The translations under genes were made by a program, and so were the position numbers. From the NCBI RefSeq assembly GCF_010730355.1, contig NZ_AP022576.1, forward strand, positions 248,001 through 312,000: 64,000 bases of DNA, given 5' to 3'. Shown here one piece after another: positions 8,905 through 18,118 of the stretch. Each line of letters starts with the position of its first letter. Positions within the stretch are counted from its first letter, which is position 1. The notes below the pieces were generated by a model. It did no database searches. It saw only the letters and a program-made list of their open reading frames with translations, and had not been told where the DNA came from. Source of the stretch: Mycobacterium florentinum (GTDB taxonomy: Bacteria; Actinomycetota; Actinomycetes; Mycobacteriales; Mycobacteriaceae).

Positions 8905-9120
8905 ATGAGTAGAAAAATTGGTGGAAGGATTTTCTCCACACTCGAAGAAGCGGGTCTCACCCCACCGGCAGAGGCCGAGTTGACGCGCGCTCGCCGGATG
9001 TTCGACGAACTCCAGGAGCGGATAGATGCCGTCCCGCCGGAAGATCGGGCGACGGAGGTATCGCCCAAGTTCTGGGACGACACGTCAGGCACTGAGTTCG
9101 AGCGCCGCGAGCCCGAATGA
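8905..9120 (+). CDS. small acidic protein, candidate immunity factor for the ART toxin
   Basis: 71 aa, starting 44 bases after the toxin stop on the same strand. It is markedly acidic (17 Asp/Glu against 11 Lys/Arg), with a central charged helix (ELTRARRMFDELQERIDAV), no signal peptide and no membrane segment. A small acidic ORF right behind a toxin-domain gene is the usual place for an immunity protein; CpnT has IFT (Rv3902c) as its antitoxin. I recognise no homology to IFT, so the assignment rests on position, size and charge only. It may instead be an unrelated small regulator. Confidence 0.6.
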   Translation: MSRKIGGRIFSTLEEAGLTPPAEAELTRARRMFDELQERIDAVPPEDRATEVSPKFWDDTSGTEFERREPE

Positions 9121-9129
9121 GCGCGAGAA

Positions 9130-9543
9130 TTATTCGCTGCCGCGGTCGAGCAGATCTGACGACCCCAGCACTCGCTCCACCTGAACTTCGATGACCACAC
9201 GTCGGGGATTGGGCCGCGGAGTGCGGTAGCGCTGTGCATACCGCAGCTCGGCATCGCGCACGGCATCGGCATCGTTGTTGACCTTGGCGCTGCCCTCAAG
9301 CGAAAGCCAGCGCGCACCGTCGACCTGGCTGAGTACAGCCACCCCGGCACGATCGGCATTGACGGCCTTCTGCGAGCCCCCGCTGGTGATCACCCGCGCG
9401 ATGTGAGTCACGGGGTCGAAGGTGAAACCGACTGCCACCACATGCGGCGAATTGTCCACCCGAAGCGTGGTCAGCATCGCCAGATGACGTTCGGACAGAA
9501 ACGCCAAAGCGTCGTTGGTGAGCCGTGTCGTGGTGTTCGCCAT
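9130..9543 (-). CDS. F420-dependent biliverdin reductase-like protein (Rv2074 ortholog)
   Basis: 137 aa, single split-beta-barrel (PNPOx-like) domain. The sequence closely follows what I remember of Rv2074 ([48 protein letters not shown]). Rv2074 binds deazaflavin F420 and reduces biliverdin; the same activity is expected here in the cytosol. ATG at 9543 chosen; an adjacent GTG at 9546 is possible. Divergent from the SDR gene with only ~35 bases between starts, the same arrangement as Rv2073c/Rv2074. It ends 9 bases from the island's last gene, which marks the island/core boundary. Confidence 0.88.
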   Translation of the reverse strand: MANTTTRLTNDALAFLSERHLAMLTTLRVDNSPHVVAVGFTFDPVTHIARVITSGGSQKAVNADRAGVAVLSQVDGARWLSLEGSAKVNNDADAVRDAELRYAQRYRTPRPNPRRVVIEVQVERVLGSSDLLDRGSE

Positions 9544-9578
9544 CACCGCTCACGCTAGCGCAGGTGATAATCGCAGCC

Positions 9579-10328
9579 GTGGACGACACGGGCGCAGGTC
9601 CAGTTCTAATTCTGGGCGGCCGCAGCGAGATCGGCATTGAGCTGGCGCGACGGCTCGCTCCAGGCGCGACGGTGGTGCTGGCCGCACGCCGAGCCGATCA
9701 GCTCGATGAGCAGGTAGAGACGCTGCACCAAGCCGGCGCGAAGGCGGTTCACACCCGCGAATTCGATGCCGACGACCTGGCCTCGCACGCCCCACTGGTC
9801 GCAGCAGTCATCGCCGAGCACGGGCCCATCGGCACCGCGGTGCTCGCCTTCGGGATCCTCGGCGATCAGGCCCGCGCCGAGGCCGATGCCGCTCACGCGG
9901 TGGCCGTCGTGCACACCGACTACGTCGCCCAGGTCAGCCTGCTGACCGTCCTCGCACAAGCCATGCGCAAAGCCAACAGCGGCCAATTAATCGTGTTCTC
10001 CTCGATCGCCGGCTGGCGCGTGCGTCGGGCCAACTACGTCTACGGGTCAGCGAAGGCCGGCCTGGACGGCTTCGCCGGCGGCCTGGCCGACGCGCTGCAC
10101 GGCACCGGCGTGCATTTGCTCATCTCGCGCCCCGGATTCGTGATCGGGCGTATGACGGAGGGCATGACTCCGGCACCGTTATCCAGCACACCGGAGCAGG
10201 TGGCCGCCGCAACCGCACGCGCGCTCGCCAAGAAAAAGCGCACGGTGTGGATCCCGTGGGCATTGGGGCCCGCGGCGGCGGTCATGCGGATGCTGCCGCA
10301 ATTCGTCTGGCGCAGGATGCCGCGATGA
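9579..10328 (+). CDS. short-chain dehydrogenase/reductase (Rv2073c ortholog)
   Basis: 249 aa with a GTG start at 9579, the length I recall for Rv2073c; a frame extension to 9525 would overlap the divergent gene. Rossmann fold with nucleotide-binding loop LILGGRSEIGIELA near the N-terminus and the SDR catalytic YxxxK as YGSAK. Substrate unknown; the family includes decaprenyl-ribose reductase-like enzymes, but no specific assignment is justified. Its stop overlaps the cobL start (ATGA), so it is co-translated with the cob genes although it need not belong to that pathway. Confidence 0.8.
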   Translation: MDDTGAGPVLILGGRSEIGIELARRLAPGATVVLAARRADQLDEQVETLHQAGAKAVHTREFDADDLASHAPLVAAVIAEHGPIGTAVLAFGILGDQARAEADAAHAVAVVHTDYVAQVSLLTVLAQAMRKANSGQLIVFSSIAGWRVRRANYVYGSAKAGLDGFAGGLADALHGTGVHLLISRPGFVIGRMTEGMTPAPLSSTPEQVAAATARALAKKKRTVWIPWALGPAAAVMRMLPQFVWRRMPR

Positions 10329-11482
10329 TCGTCGTGGTCGGTATCGGCGCCGACGGCATGGCGGGGCTCTCGGCAATTTCCCGCACTGAATTACAAACGG
10401 CCACAGTCATTTACGGCGCCGAAAGGCAATTGAAACTGCTCGACGATACGGTGACCGCCGAGCGCAGGCAGTGGCCGTCGCCGATGATGCCCGCCCTGCA
10501 AACGCTTCCCGCCGACGACCGGATCCACATCGTGGCCAGCGGTGACCCGCTCATGCACGGCATCGGCGGCACCCTGATCCGCCTCTTCGGCCCGGAAAAA
10601 GTGCGCATCATCCCGCATGTCTCGGCGGTGACGTTGGCGTGCGCCCGAATGGGCTGGAACGTCCACGACACCGAGGTGATCAGCCTGGTCTCCGCGCCAC
10701 CGCACACCGCAGTGCGCCGCGGCGGACAGGCGATCGTGTTGTCGCAAAACGGATCCACGCCCAAAGCCGTGGCCGCGCTGCTCACAAAGCACGGCCGAGG
10801 CGATTCCGAATTCAGCGTGCTCGAACAACTCGGCGGCCCGGCCGAATGTCGTCGTGACGGCATTGCGCGCCAGTGGGGCGAAGACGACGTCGACGACCTC
10901 AACGTGATCGCCATTCGCTACCTGCCCGACGAGCGCGTCGCGCCACTGCCCGACGACGTGTTCGCCCACGACGGCCAAATCACCAAACAGGGCATCCGTG
11001 CTGTGACCCTGGCGGCGTTAAAGCCACGGCCTGGGCAGCTCCTCTGGGACGTCGGCGCGGGCTCGGGCAGCATCGCCGTCGAATGGTGTCGCAGTTGGCG
11101 GGCCTGCCGCGCGGTGGCCTTCGAACAAGACGAAAAGCGGCGCCGCAACATCGAATCCAATGCCGAAGCGTTCGGCGTCAACATCGGGGTACGCGGCGCG
11201 GCGCCCGACCAATTCGACGGCGCCCCGCAGCCCGACGCCATCTTCATCGGCGGCGGCCTGACCCATCCCGGCGTCCTCGACGCCTGCCTCGAACAGCTCC
11301 CAACGGGCGGCCGCCTGGTTGTCAACGTGGTCACAGCAGAGTCTGAATTAGTTCTACTGCAAGCATATTCGCGGCTGAAAGGTGAGCTGCGACGCTTTCA
11401 GCTCTACCACGGCGAGCCGCTGGGCGCGTTCACCGGTTGGCGCCCTCGGCACCCGGTCACCCAGTGGGCGGTGACCAAGTGA
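10325..11482 (+). CDS. cobL: precorrin-6Y C5,15-methyltransferase (decarboxylating)
   Basis: 385 aa. CobL methylates precorrin-6Y at C5 and C15 and decarboxylates the acetate side chain at C12, giving precorrin-8X in the aerobic cobalamin pathway. Two domains are visible. The N-terminal CbiE-type tetrapyrrole methylase (about 1-200) has GIGADGM and HIVASGDPLMHG. The C-terminal CbiT-type SAM methyltransferase has WDVGAGSGSIAVEW. The ATG at 10325 overlaps the SDR stop, and the next gene overlaps this stop, giving an SDR-cobL-cobM-cobK operon as in M. tuberculosis. Confidence 0.95.
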   Translation: MIVVVGIGADGMAGLSAISRTELQTATVIYGAERQLKLLDDTVTAERRQWPSPMMPALQTLPADDRIHIVASGDPLMHGIGGTLIRLFGPEKVRIIPHVSAVTLACARMGWNVHDTEVISLVSAPPHTAVRRGGQAIVLSQNGSTPKAVAALLTKHGRGDSEFSVLEQLGGPAECRRDGIARQWGEDDVDDLNVIAIRYLPDERVAPLPDDVFAHDGQITKQGIRAVTLAALKPRPGQLLWDVGAGSGSIAVEWCRSWRACRAVAFEQDEKRRRNIESNAEAFGVNIGVRGAAPDQFDGAPQPDAIFIGGGLTHPGVLDACLEQLPTGGRLVVNVVTAESELVLLQAYSRLKGELRRFQLYHGEPLGAFTGWRPRHPVTQWAVTK

Positions 11483-12234
11483 CGGTGTATTTCATCGGTG
11501 CGGGCCCGGGCGCCGCCGACCTGATCACGGTCCGCGGCCAACGCCTGCTCCAGCGATGCCAGACATGCCTGTACGCGGGGTCGATCATGCCCGACGATCT
11601 GCTGGCTCTGTGCCCGCCCGACGCGAAAATCGTTGACACCGGGCCGTTGACGCTCGAGCAGATCATCGACGAACTCGCCGCCGCGGACGGTAAAGGTCAC
11701 GACGTCGCCCGGCTGCACTCCGGTGATCCGTCGCTGTACAGCGCGCTGGCCGAGCAATGCCGACGACTCGACATGCTGGGCATCGGCTATGAAATCGTGC
11801 CTGGCGTACCGGCTTTCGCCGCCGCAGCCGCCGCGTTGAAGAGAGAACTCACCGTCCCGGGAGTGGCGCAGACGGTCACTCTGACTCGCATAGCCACCCT
11901 GTCGACGCCCATGCCGCCCGGCGAAGACCTGCCAACCCTTGCCCAATCGGGCGGCACCCTGGTGCTGCACCTCGCCGCTGCTCAGATCGTCACGATTGTC
12001 GAGCAGCTGCGGACCAACGGCTATAAGCCTGAAACACCCACAGCAGTAGTGGCTTTCGCAAGCTGGCCGCAAGAAATAACACTCCGCGGCACCCTGGAAA
12101 CCATCGCCGATCAAATGCGCGAGGCCGCCATCACCAAGACCGCCGTCATCATCGTCGGCGATGTGCTTGCCGCCCAGGGCTTCACCGACAGCTACCTGTA
12201 CTCAAAAGCGCGCCGCGCAAAAGGCCAGCACTGA
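11479..12234 (+). CDS. cobM: precorrin-4 C11-methyltransferase
   Basis: 251 aa from a GTG start overlapping the cobL stop (GTGA). SAM-dependent tetrapyrrole methylase converting precorrin-4 to precorrin-5. Family motifs: VYFIGAGPGAADLITVRG at the N-terminus, YAGSIMPDDLL, LHSGDPSLYSAL and VPGVPAFAAAAAAL. Full length compared with Rv2071c. Its stop overlaps the cobK start (TGATG). Confidence 0.95.
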   Translation: MTVYFIGAGPGAADLITVRGQRLLQRCQTCLYAGSIMPDDLLALCPPDAKIVDTGPLTLEQIIDELAAADGKGHDVARLHSGDPSLYSALAEQCRRLDMLGIGYEIVPGVPAFAAAAAALKRELTVPGVAQTVTLTRIATLSTPMPPGEDLPTLAQSGGTLVLHLAAAQIVTIVEQLRTNGYKPETPTAVVAFASWPQEITLRGTLETIADQMREAAITKTAVIIVGDVLAAQGFTDSYLYSKARRAKGQH

Positions 12235-12959
12235 TGCGGGTGCTGCTGCTCGGCGGCACCGCCGAGGGGCGCGCGCTCGCCGAAGTCTTGCACCCGGGCG
12301 TCGACGTGGTCAGCTCGCTGGCCGGCCGGGTGCCGGATCCGGCGCTTCCCGTCGGATCGGTGCGCATCGGCGGGTTCGGCGGTGTGGACGGGCTGCACAG
12401 CTACCTCCAAGAAGAACACATCGACGCCGTCGTCGACGCGACCCACCCGTTCGCGGCCACCATGACCGCCCACGCCGCCCAGGCATGTGAGCGGGCCAAA
12501 ATGCCGCTCCTCGTGCTGGCCCGCCCGGCATGGGAACCAGGCACGGCAGAAGTCGTCGCATCAGACAGAGAAGCGGCGGAAATCGTTGCCCGGCAACGCT
12601 ATAAGCGGGTGTTTCTCACCACTGGCCGCTCCGGAACACGAGCATTCCAAGGCAGTGACGCGTGGTTTTTGATTCGCGCGGTCACCGAACCGGACATCGA
12701 CTCACTGCCGCACCATCACCAGCTGCTGTTGTCCCGCGGCCCGTATCGCTACGACGATGAAATCGCCACCATGCGCGAGCACCGCATCGACACCCTGGTG
12801 ACCAAGAACAGCGGCGGCGACATGACCCGGGCCAAGCTGGACGCCGCTGCGGCACTGGACATTCCGGTGGTGATGGTGGACCGTCCAGCACTGCCAGAAG
12901 GTATCACCGTGGTCGGTACCGTCCAGCAGGCCGCCGAATGGGTTGCGCGCCAAACCTAA
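12234..12959 (+). CDS. cobK: precorrin-6X (precorrin-6A) reductase
   Basis: 241 aa. NADPH-dependent reduction of precorrin-6A to precorrin-6B. The CobK/CbiJ N-terminal motif [16 protein letters not shown] is present, together with [17 protein letters not shown] and [16 protein letters not shown]. Last gene of the plus-strand cob run. It converges with sigC, and the two reading frames overlap by 4 bases at their ends, so antisense read-through is likely. Confidence 0.95.
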   Translation: MRVLLLGGTAEGRALAEVLHPGVDVVSSLAGRVPDPALPVGSVRIGGFGGVDGLHSYLQEEHIDAVVDATHPFAATMTAHAAQACERAKMPLLVLARPAWEPGTAEVVASDREAAEIVARQRYKRVFLTTGRSGTRAFQGSDAWFLIRAVTEPDIDSLPHHHQLLLSRGPYRYDDEIATMREHRIDTLVTKNSGGDMTRAKLDAAAALDIPVVMVDRPALPEGITVVGTVQQAAEWVARQT

Positions 12960-13510
12960 CCGGTCAGGTCGTCGCGTTCCGCGTCGGCGAGCAGGGCATC
13001 GCGGGCACGGGCGACCCGGGACCGGATGGTGCCCACCGGGCAGCCGCACACGGCGGCGGCGTCGGCGTAGGGCAGCCCGAGCAGCTGGGTCAGCAACAGG
13101 GCTTCGCGTTGTTCGCGGGTGAGGTTGGCGATCATTGTCGTCACCTCGACCAGGTCTTCGAAACCGCGCGCGTGCCGGTCGCGGTTGTGCACCTGCTCGG
13201 GGTTTGCACCCGCGGCGGAGCGCGGCCGCGACTGGACATGGCGAATGTGATCGGCGACCACGCGGCGCGCGATCGACAGCAGCCAGGTGCGCGCGCTGGA
13301 GCGGCCGGAGAATCGCTCGATCGCGCCGATCGCCCGCAGAAACGTCTCCTGGGTCAGATCGTCGGCGCTGCCCGCGTCGGACAGGTAGGTGACGAACCGC
13401 CACACGTCTTGCTGGGTGGCCTTGATGAATGCTTCGAGCGCTCGCTCGTTCCCGCGCGCGGCTGCCAAGGCCAGTTCGGTTACGGCCTCGTCATCGCTGG
13501 ACGCGGTCAT
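12956..13510 (-). CDS. sigC: ECF RNA polymerase sigma factor SigC
   Basis: 184 aa, close to remembered Rv2069. Sigma region 2 carries the core-binding and -10 recognition block ([31 protein letters not shown]). Region 4 carries the helix-turn-helix ([45 protein letters not shown]). The ATG at 13510 has its own AAGGTGG ribosome-binding site. The frame upstream is open and continuous with the zinc-finger gene, so a 450-aa fusion could be read. The good ribosome-binding site and family length favour the internal start. Confidence 0.93.
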   Translation of the reverse strand: MTASSDDEAVTELALAAARGNERALEAFIKATQQDVWRFVTYLSDAGSADDLTQETFLRAIGAIERFSGRSSARTWLLSIARRVVADHIRHVQSRPRSAAGANPEQVHNRDRHARGFEDLVEVTTMIANLTREQREALLLTQLLGLPYADAAAVCGCPVGTIRSRVARARDALLADAERDDLTG

Positions 13511-13544
13511 GGCCAACCACCTTAGTTCCGCAGGTTCGGTCAGT

Positions 13545-14308
13545 CTACGACGGGCTGTCGTAGAGTTTGCGGCGAGGTCCGATGGGGACCGGTTGATCGG
13601 CCGCAGGTGGCCGCGCCGCCGACCGGCGAACCGGTCGGGCAGCTCGCTGTCGAAAGCGTCGAAATCGGACTGCTGCGGCCGGTGCCCGCCGGTTCGCTCG
13701 CGCGCCACCAGCACCGCGAACGCCAGGCCCAACAGCACGGGCACATGACTGGCGACGCGCGTCGCGGTCACCTGTCCGTCGAGGGCGTCGGCGGCTACGT
13801 AACCCATCAGCCCAAGCGAATAGGCACCGGCGATCGCCGCGACCCCGGTCGCCATCGCGGGCCAGATACCGGCGGCAACCATCGCGACGCCCAGCGCGAG
13901 CACCCACGCGGTGGATTCGTGCAACAAATGTTGGCCAGACATCGCACCGTGCATGTGATGCGACACCATGCCGAAATTGACTCCGCCGATTTGAGCGGCC
14001 GCGATCGCCACCTGGAATCCACCCACCGCGATGAGCCCCCATCGCGCGTAGCGGGCCCGCACCGCACGCATCCAGCCGTGACGGGCTTCGGGGTCCCCGT
14101 CGATACTCGCCATGATCTGGGCGACCAGATCCGGTCCGTCGCCGGGCTCGATCGAGGCGAGCCGCCGGGTCTGGGTGGCCGCGCCGATCAGCCAGGTGCG
14201 ACACCCCCGGCATGTCTCCAGGTGAGCATCGACCTGCTGCGCCAGCACTTCCGGACGCTCGCCGTCCAACCGGGCGGAAAGTGCCTCACGCGCAACGTCA
14301 CACCGCAT
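13545..14308 (-). CDS. zf-HC2 anti-sigma-like membrane protein, probably frameshifted near its C-terminus
   Basis: Start ATG at 14308 ([17 protein letters not shown]). The N-terminal anti-sigma-type zinc finger has the HxxxCxxC pattern (HLETCRGC, about residues 31-38). About five membrane segments follow (from ~85 to ~215) with a His-rich patch (VSHHMHG). Its position directly upstream of sigC suggests it controls SigC. The start frame has no stop and runs in frame into SigC. The -1 frame gives a natural-looking end (RKLYDSPS, stop at 13545-13547), with better third-position GC after about 13573. I infer one base missing near 13570-13574. An authentic fused 450-aa protein is the alternative. 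Confidence 0.65.
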
Positions 14309-14432
14309 CCCTGCATCGTTGCGCATGCGTGCGCCCGGCGCAAAGACCTGGGCCAGAAACCCGGCGGGAACTAAATCGTGCCGTCCAACGACCACTAGGA
14401 ACAGCCCACAACGTCCCGGAAGGCCGCCTTCA

Positions 14433-16004
14433 ATGACCGCCCCGATCTGGCTCGCGTTTCCACCAGAGGTGCACTCCGCCCTGCTGAGCAGCGGGCCAGG
14501 ACCCGGGCCGCTGCTGGCGGCCGCGGGGGCGTGGTCGGCGTTGAGCACCGAATATGCCGATGCCGCCGACGAACTCACCGGGCTGCTGGGCGCGGTGCAG
14601 GCCGGCGAGTGGCAGGGTCCGAGCGCCGAGCAGTACGTCGCCGCCCACGCCCCGTATCTGACCTGGCTGCTTGCCAGCTCCGCGGACAGCACGGCCGCGG
14701 CCGCACTGCACGAAACGGCCGCCGGCGCCTACACCGCCGCGCTGGCCGCCATGCCGACGCTGGGCGAGCTCGCAGCGAATCACGCCATCCACGGCGCCCT
14801 GGTCGCGACGAACTTCTTCGGCATCAACACGATCCCGATCGCTGTAAACGAGGCCGACTACGCGCGGATGTGGGTGCAGGCCGCAACGACGATGAGCACC
14901 TATGAGGCGGTCAGCGAATCCGCGCTCGCCGCGGTTCCGCCGTCCACGCCCGCGCCGCAGATCATGTCGGCGGCCGCCACCACGTCGACGACGGACCAGG
15001 CCACCACCACGGCAGCGCAAACGCAGCAATATCCGTCCTGGATGGATCAGCTCGCCAAATGGTTGCAGCAGTACACCAGCAGCTTCGCGTGGCCGGTGTC
15101 CAAGGAGCTCAACCCCGGTGGCTGGCCGTTCCCGCCGGTGCCGTGGGTCAACAGCCTTGCGTCATTTTTCGGGCAGCTGGGACTCTCGCCGGCCTTGTCG
15201 AGCGCGCTCGGCTGGGCCATCTTCCACACCCTGATGATCTTCTGGCCGTTCATCCAGGTCGCGGTGCAGCTAGCCGTCGTCGCCATCCCGGCCATGATGC
15301 TGGTTGCCGCCGCGGCCGGCGCCGGGGCGGCCGCGGGTGCGGCGGCGATCGCGGTGGGCACGGCGGTTCCCCTGGCGATTCAACCGCCATTGCCCGCAAT
15401 GGCACCCACGCCGATGCCCACCGCGCCGGCCCCGGCGGGATTCGGCAACGTGCCGACCAGCTCGAGTGTCAGCGCCCCCGCGCCTGCCCCCGCTTCCGCG
15501 ACCGCGGCCCCGGCGAGCGGGGCCCCTCCGGCCGGTGCCCCACCCGGCGTCGGCTTCGGCCCGACCAGCACGAGCGGGCTGGGCGCGGGCCTGTCCGACG
15601 CGCTGTGGGCGGTTGGGCTGTCGGGATTGTCGGGGAGCGCCGGCGCGAAGAACCGTTCCCGCCGCAAGTCCGAGGAGCCGGCTCCCGACGACGCGGACGC
15701 CCCGGCCGCCGGCGTGGCGGCTTCCGCCAAGGAGAAGTTGAAGGCCCGCCGGCGTCGGGCGCAAGACGCCAAGGACAAGGCCTACCGGTACGAATTCATG
15801 GATCTCGAGGACACGCCCGTCGGACCCGTCGACGACGAGCCCCGCACGTCGGCGGGGGAGTCCGGCGCCGGTCCCCTCGGATTTGCCGGGGCCGCAGCCA
15901 AATCCGGTGCGGACCACGCGGCAGGCCTGACGACGCTGACCGGTAACGGGCTGAACGACGGCCCGTCGGTGCCGATGCTGCCCAGTAGCTGGGGCAAGGA
16001 CTGA
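14433..16004 (+). CDS. PPE family protein, PPE-PPW subfamily
   Basis: 523 aa. ATG at 14433 has a GGAAGG site upstream. The N-terminal PPE domain (about 1-175) begins [18 protein letters not shown], with the WQGPSAE variant of the WxG turn and the conserved [21 protein letters not shown]. The middle has hydrophobic and Ala-rich segments (about 255-320) and a Pro/Ala-rich linker, followed by a basic stretch. The C-terminus has the two PPE-PPW marks: [11 protein letters not shown] and PMLPSSWGK (PxxPxxW). PPE proteins are exported by ESX systems, usually with a PE partner; none is next to it. It sits between the sigC pair and cobIJ, where M. tuberculosis has blaC and Rv2067c, so this segment differs from that species. 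Confidence 0.93.
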   Translation: MTAPIWLAFPPEVHSALLSSGPGPGPLLAAAGAWSALSTEYADAADELTGLLGAVQAGEWQGPSAEQYVAAHAPYLTWLLASSADSTAAAALHETAAGAYTAALAAMPTLGELAANHAIHGALVATNFFGINTIPIAVNEADYARMWVQAATTMSTYEAVSESALAAVPPSTPAPQIMSAAATTSTTDQATTTAAQTQQYPSWMDQLAKWLQQYTSSFAWPVSKELNPGGWPFPPVPWVNSLASFFGQLGLSPALSSALGWAIFHTLMIFWPFIQVAVQLAVVAIPAMMLVAAAAGAGAAAGAAAIAVGTAVPLAIQPPLPAMAPTPMPTAPAPAGFGNVPTSSSVSAPAPAPASATAAPASGAPPAGAPPGVGFGPTSTSGLGAGLSDALWAVGLSGLSGSAGAKNRSRRKSEEPAPDDADAPAAGVAASAKEKLKARRRRAQDAKDKAYRYEFMDLEDTPVGPVDDEPRTSAGESGAGPLGFAGAAAKSGADHAAGLTTLTGNGLNDGPSVPMLPSSWGKD

Positions 16005-16010
16005 CCAGCC

Positions 16011-17486
16011 TCAGCTCGGATAACGCCGGGGCGTGAACACCCTGTCGCCGGAATCGACTGTGTACCACTGGGTTTGAGACGATCCGATTATCAGCAGACA
16101 GCGCATGTCGACGTCGGCGGGGTCCAGGTCGGCCAGCCGCACCACGCGGACGTCTTCGTCGGGCCCAGACACGTTGCGCCCGATCACCACTGGCGTTCCG
16201 GGTTCGCGATGGGTCAGCAACACGTCGCGCATCGCACCGACCTGCCAGGTGCGGCTCTTGGACGCCGGGTTGTAGATGGCCAGCACCAAATCGGCCGCGG
16301 CCGCGGCGGCCAGGCGCGCCTCGATCACGTCCCACGGCTTGAGCCGGTCCGACAGCGAAATCACCGCGTAGTCGTGCCCCAGCGGCGCGCCGACCCGGCT
16401 GGCGACGGCCTGAGCCGCCGTCATCGCCGGGATCACGCGGACATGTACTCCGGGCCATTGTTTGGCCTCTTCCAGAACCGCGGTGGCCATCGCGAACACG
16501 CCCGGATCGCCCGACGACACCACCGCCACGGCGCGGCCCTGTTCGGCCAGCGCGCAGGCCAACCGCGCCCGCGCCGGTTCGTCGGTGTTGTCGCTGGGAT
16601 GACGCTGCTGACCGTCGCGTACCGGGACGCGATCCAGGTAGTTGCCATAGCCGATCAGGTCGGTCGCGGCGGCCAGCTCGCGTCGGCTCTGCGGTGTCAT
16701 CCAGTCGTTGTCGCCGGGACCCAGTCCCACGACCGCGACGGCCCCGACCGGCGACCGCTCGAATCGCCGCCTTCCCGGCACCATGGCCAATGAGAAGTAC
16801 GGCACGCTGGCCTCGTCGACGTCCGCGGCCGGCGAGATGCGTTGCGCGACCGTGCTGGCCCGTTCCACATAGAACGCTTCATCCAGCCGTCCGGATGCCG
16901 AAAGTGCCTCCCGGACGGCGTGATACGAACGCCCCAGCTTGAGCACCACGGCGGCGTCCGCGTCGGCGAGCCGACGGGTGAGCTCGGCGACCGGCAAGGT
17001 TCCCGGCAGCACCGAGAGCACTTCGTCACCGGCCACCAGCGGGGTGCTCACCGCGGCGGACGCCGCGCTCACCGACGTCACGCCCGGCACGATGACGGCG
17101 TCGAACCGCTGCGTCAGCCGGGTGTGCAAATGCATATAGGAGCTGTAGAACAACGGATCGCCCTCGGCCAAGAGCGCCACATTGCGTCCGGCGTCGAGGT
17201 GCGCGGCGATGCGATCGGTGGCTTCGACATAGAAGTCCTCGATCGCACCGGCGTAGCCGCCGGGATGATCGGTCGTCTCGGTGGTCACCGGGTAGACGAG
17301 GTGTTCCTCGATCTGGCCGGGCCGCAGATACGGTTCGGCGATGCCGCGGGCGATACTTCGCCCGTGCCGGGCGCTGTGATACGCCACCACGTCGGCCTCA
17401 CCGATCACCCGGGCGGCCTTGACGGTCACCAGTTCCGGATCGCCCGGGCCCAGCCCGACGCCCCAGAGTGTGCCGCGAGTTGTCAT
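16011..17486 (-). CDS. cobIJ: fused precorrin-2 C20-methyltransferase / precorrin-3B C17-methyltransferase
   Basis: 491 aa, two tetrapyrrole methylases in one chain, as in M. tuberculosis Rv2066. CobI (about 1-240) starts [20 protein letters not shown] and has [20 protein letters not shown]. CobJ (about 245-491) starts [20 protein letters not shown] and has [18 protein letters not shown] and VVIGRNVSG. CobI makes precorrin-3A; CobJ contracts the ring to precorrin-4. Start overlaps the cobH stop (ATGA). Last gene of the cobG-cobH-cobIJ operon. Confidence 0.95.
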   Translation of the reverse strand: MTTRGTLWGVGLGPGDPELVTVKAARVIGEADVVAYHSARHGRSIARGIAEPYLRPGQIEEHLVYPVTTETTDHPGGYAGAIEDFYVEATDRIAAHLDAGRNVALLAEGDPLFYSSYMHLHTRLTQRFDAVIVPGVTSVSAASAAVSTPLVAGDEVLSVLPGTLPVAELTRRLADADAAVVLKLGRSYHAVREALSASGRLDEAFYVERASTVAQRISPAADVDEASVPYFSLAMVPGRRRFERSPVGAVAVVGLGPGDNDWMTPQSRRELAAATDLIGYGNYLDRVPVRDGQQRHPSDNTDEPARARLACALAEQGRAVAVVSSGDPGVFAMATAVLEEAKQWPGVHVRVIPAMTAAQAVASRVGAPLGHDYAVISLSDRLKPWDVIEARLAAAAAADLVLAIYNPASKSRTWQVGAMRDVLLTHREPGTPVVIGRNVSGPDEDVRVVRLADLDPADVDMRCLLIIGSSQTQWYTVDSGDRVFTPRRYPS

Positions 17487-18109
17487 TCCGCGTCGCTCGC
17501 GATCGCGTTGACGGCGGCTGCGGCCATCGCACTGCCGCCGCGGCGGCCCCGCACCACCAGATACGAAATTCCGCGCGGGTTGTCGATCAGCTCCTGCTTG
17601 GACTGCGCCGATCCGACGAATCCGACCGGTCCGCCCAGCACCGCCACCGGCGCCGGGGCGCCCTCGTCAACCAGTTCAAGCAGCCGGAACAGCGCGGTGG
17701 GCGCATTGCCGATCGCGAGCACCGCGCCGTCGAGTCGGTCAGCCCACAGTTCCACGGCCGCCGCCGAGCGGGTGGTGTGCCTTCGCTTGGCCAGCTCGGG
17801 CGCGCGGGGGTCGGCCACCAGCGATACCACCTCGTTGTCGGCGGGTAGCCGTGCCTTGGTGATCCCGGCGGCCACCATCGACGAATCGCACAGCACGGGA
17901 GCGCCATTTCGCAGCGCGGCGCTGGTCCGCGCCACCACGGAGGCGGTGAAGGCGACGTGCTCGGCGACGTCGACCTGCCCGCAGGTGTGAATCAACCGGA
18001 CCACGACCTGCGCTATGTCGGCGGGGAATCGCGCCAAGTCGGCTTCGGCGCGGATGGTCGCGAATGACTGGCGATAGATCTCCGCCGCATCGCGGATGTA
18101 GTCGAGCAC
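17483..18109 (-). CDS. cobH: precorrin-8X methylmutase
   Basis: 208 aa from a GTG start at 18109, with an AGGGTGA ribosome-binding site that overlaps the cobG stop. CobH moves the C11 methyl group to C12, turning precorrin-8X into hydrogenobyrinate. The block with the catalytic histidine is present ([20 protein letters not shown]), as are [13 protein letters not shown] and GVPVGFV-like [15 protein letters not shown]. Confidence 0.95.
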   Translation of the reverse strand: MLDYIRDAAEIYRQSFATIRAEADLARFPADIAQVVVRLIHTCGQVDVAEHVAFTASVVARTSAALRNGAPVLCDSSMVAAGITKARLPADNEVVSLVADPRAPELAKRRHTTRSAAAVELWADRLDGAVLAIGNAPTALFRLLELVDEGAPAPVAVLGGPVGFVGSAQSKQELIDNPRGISYLVVRGRRGGSAMAAAAVNAIASDAE

Positions 18110-18118
18110 CTGCTCACC

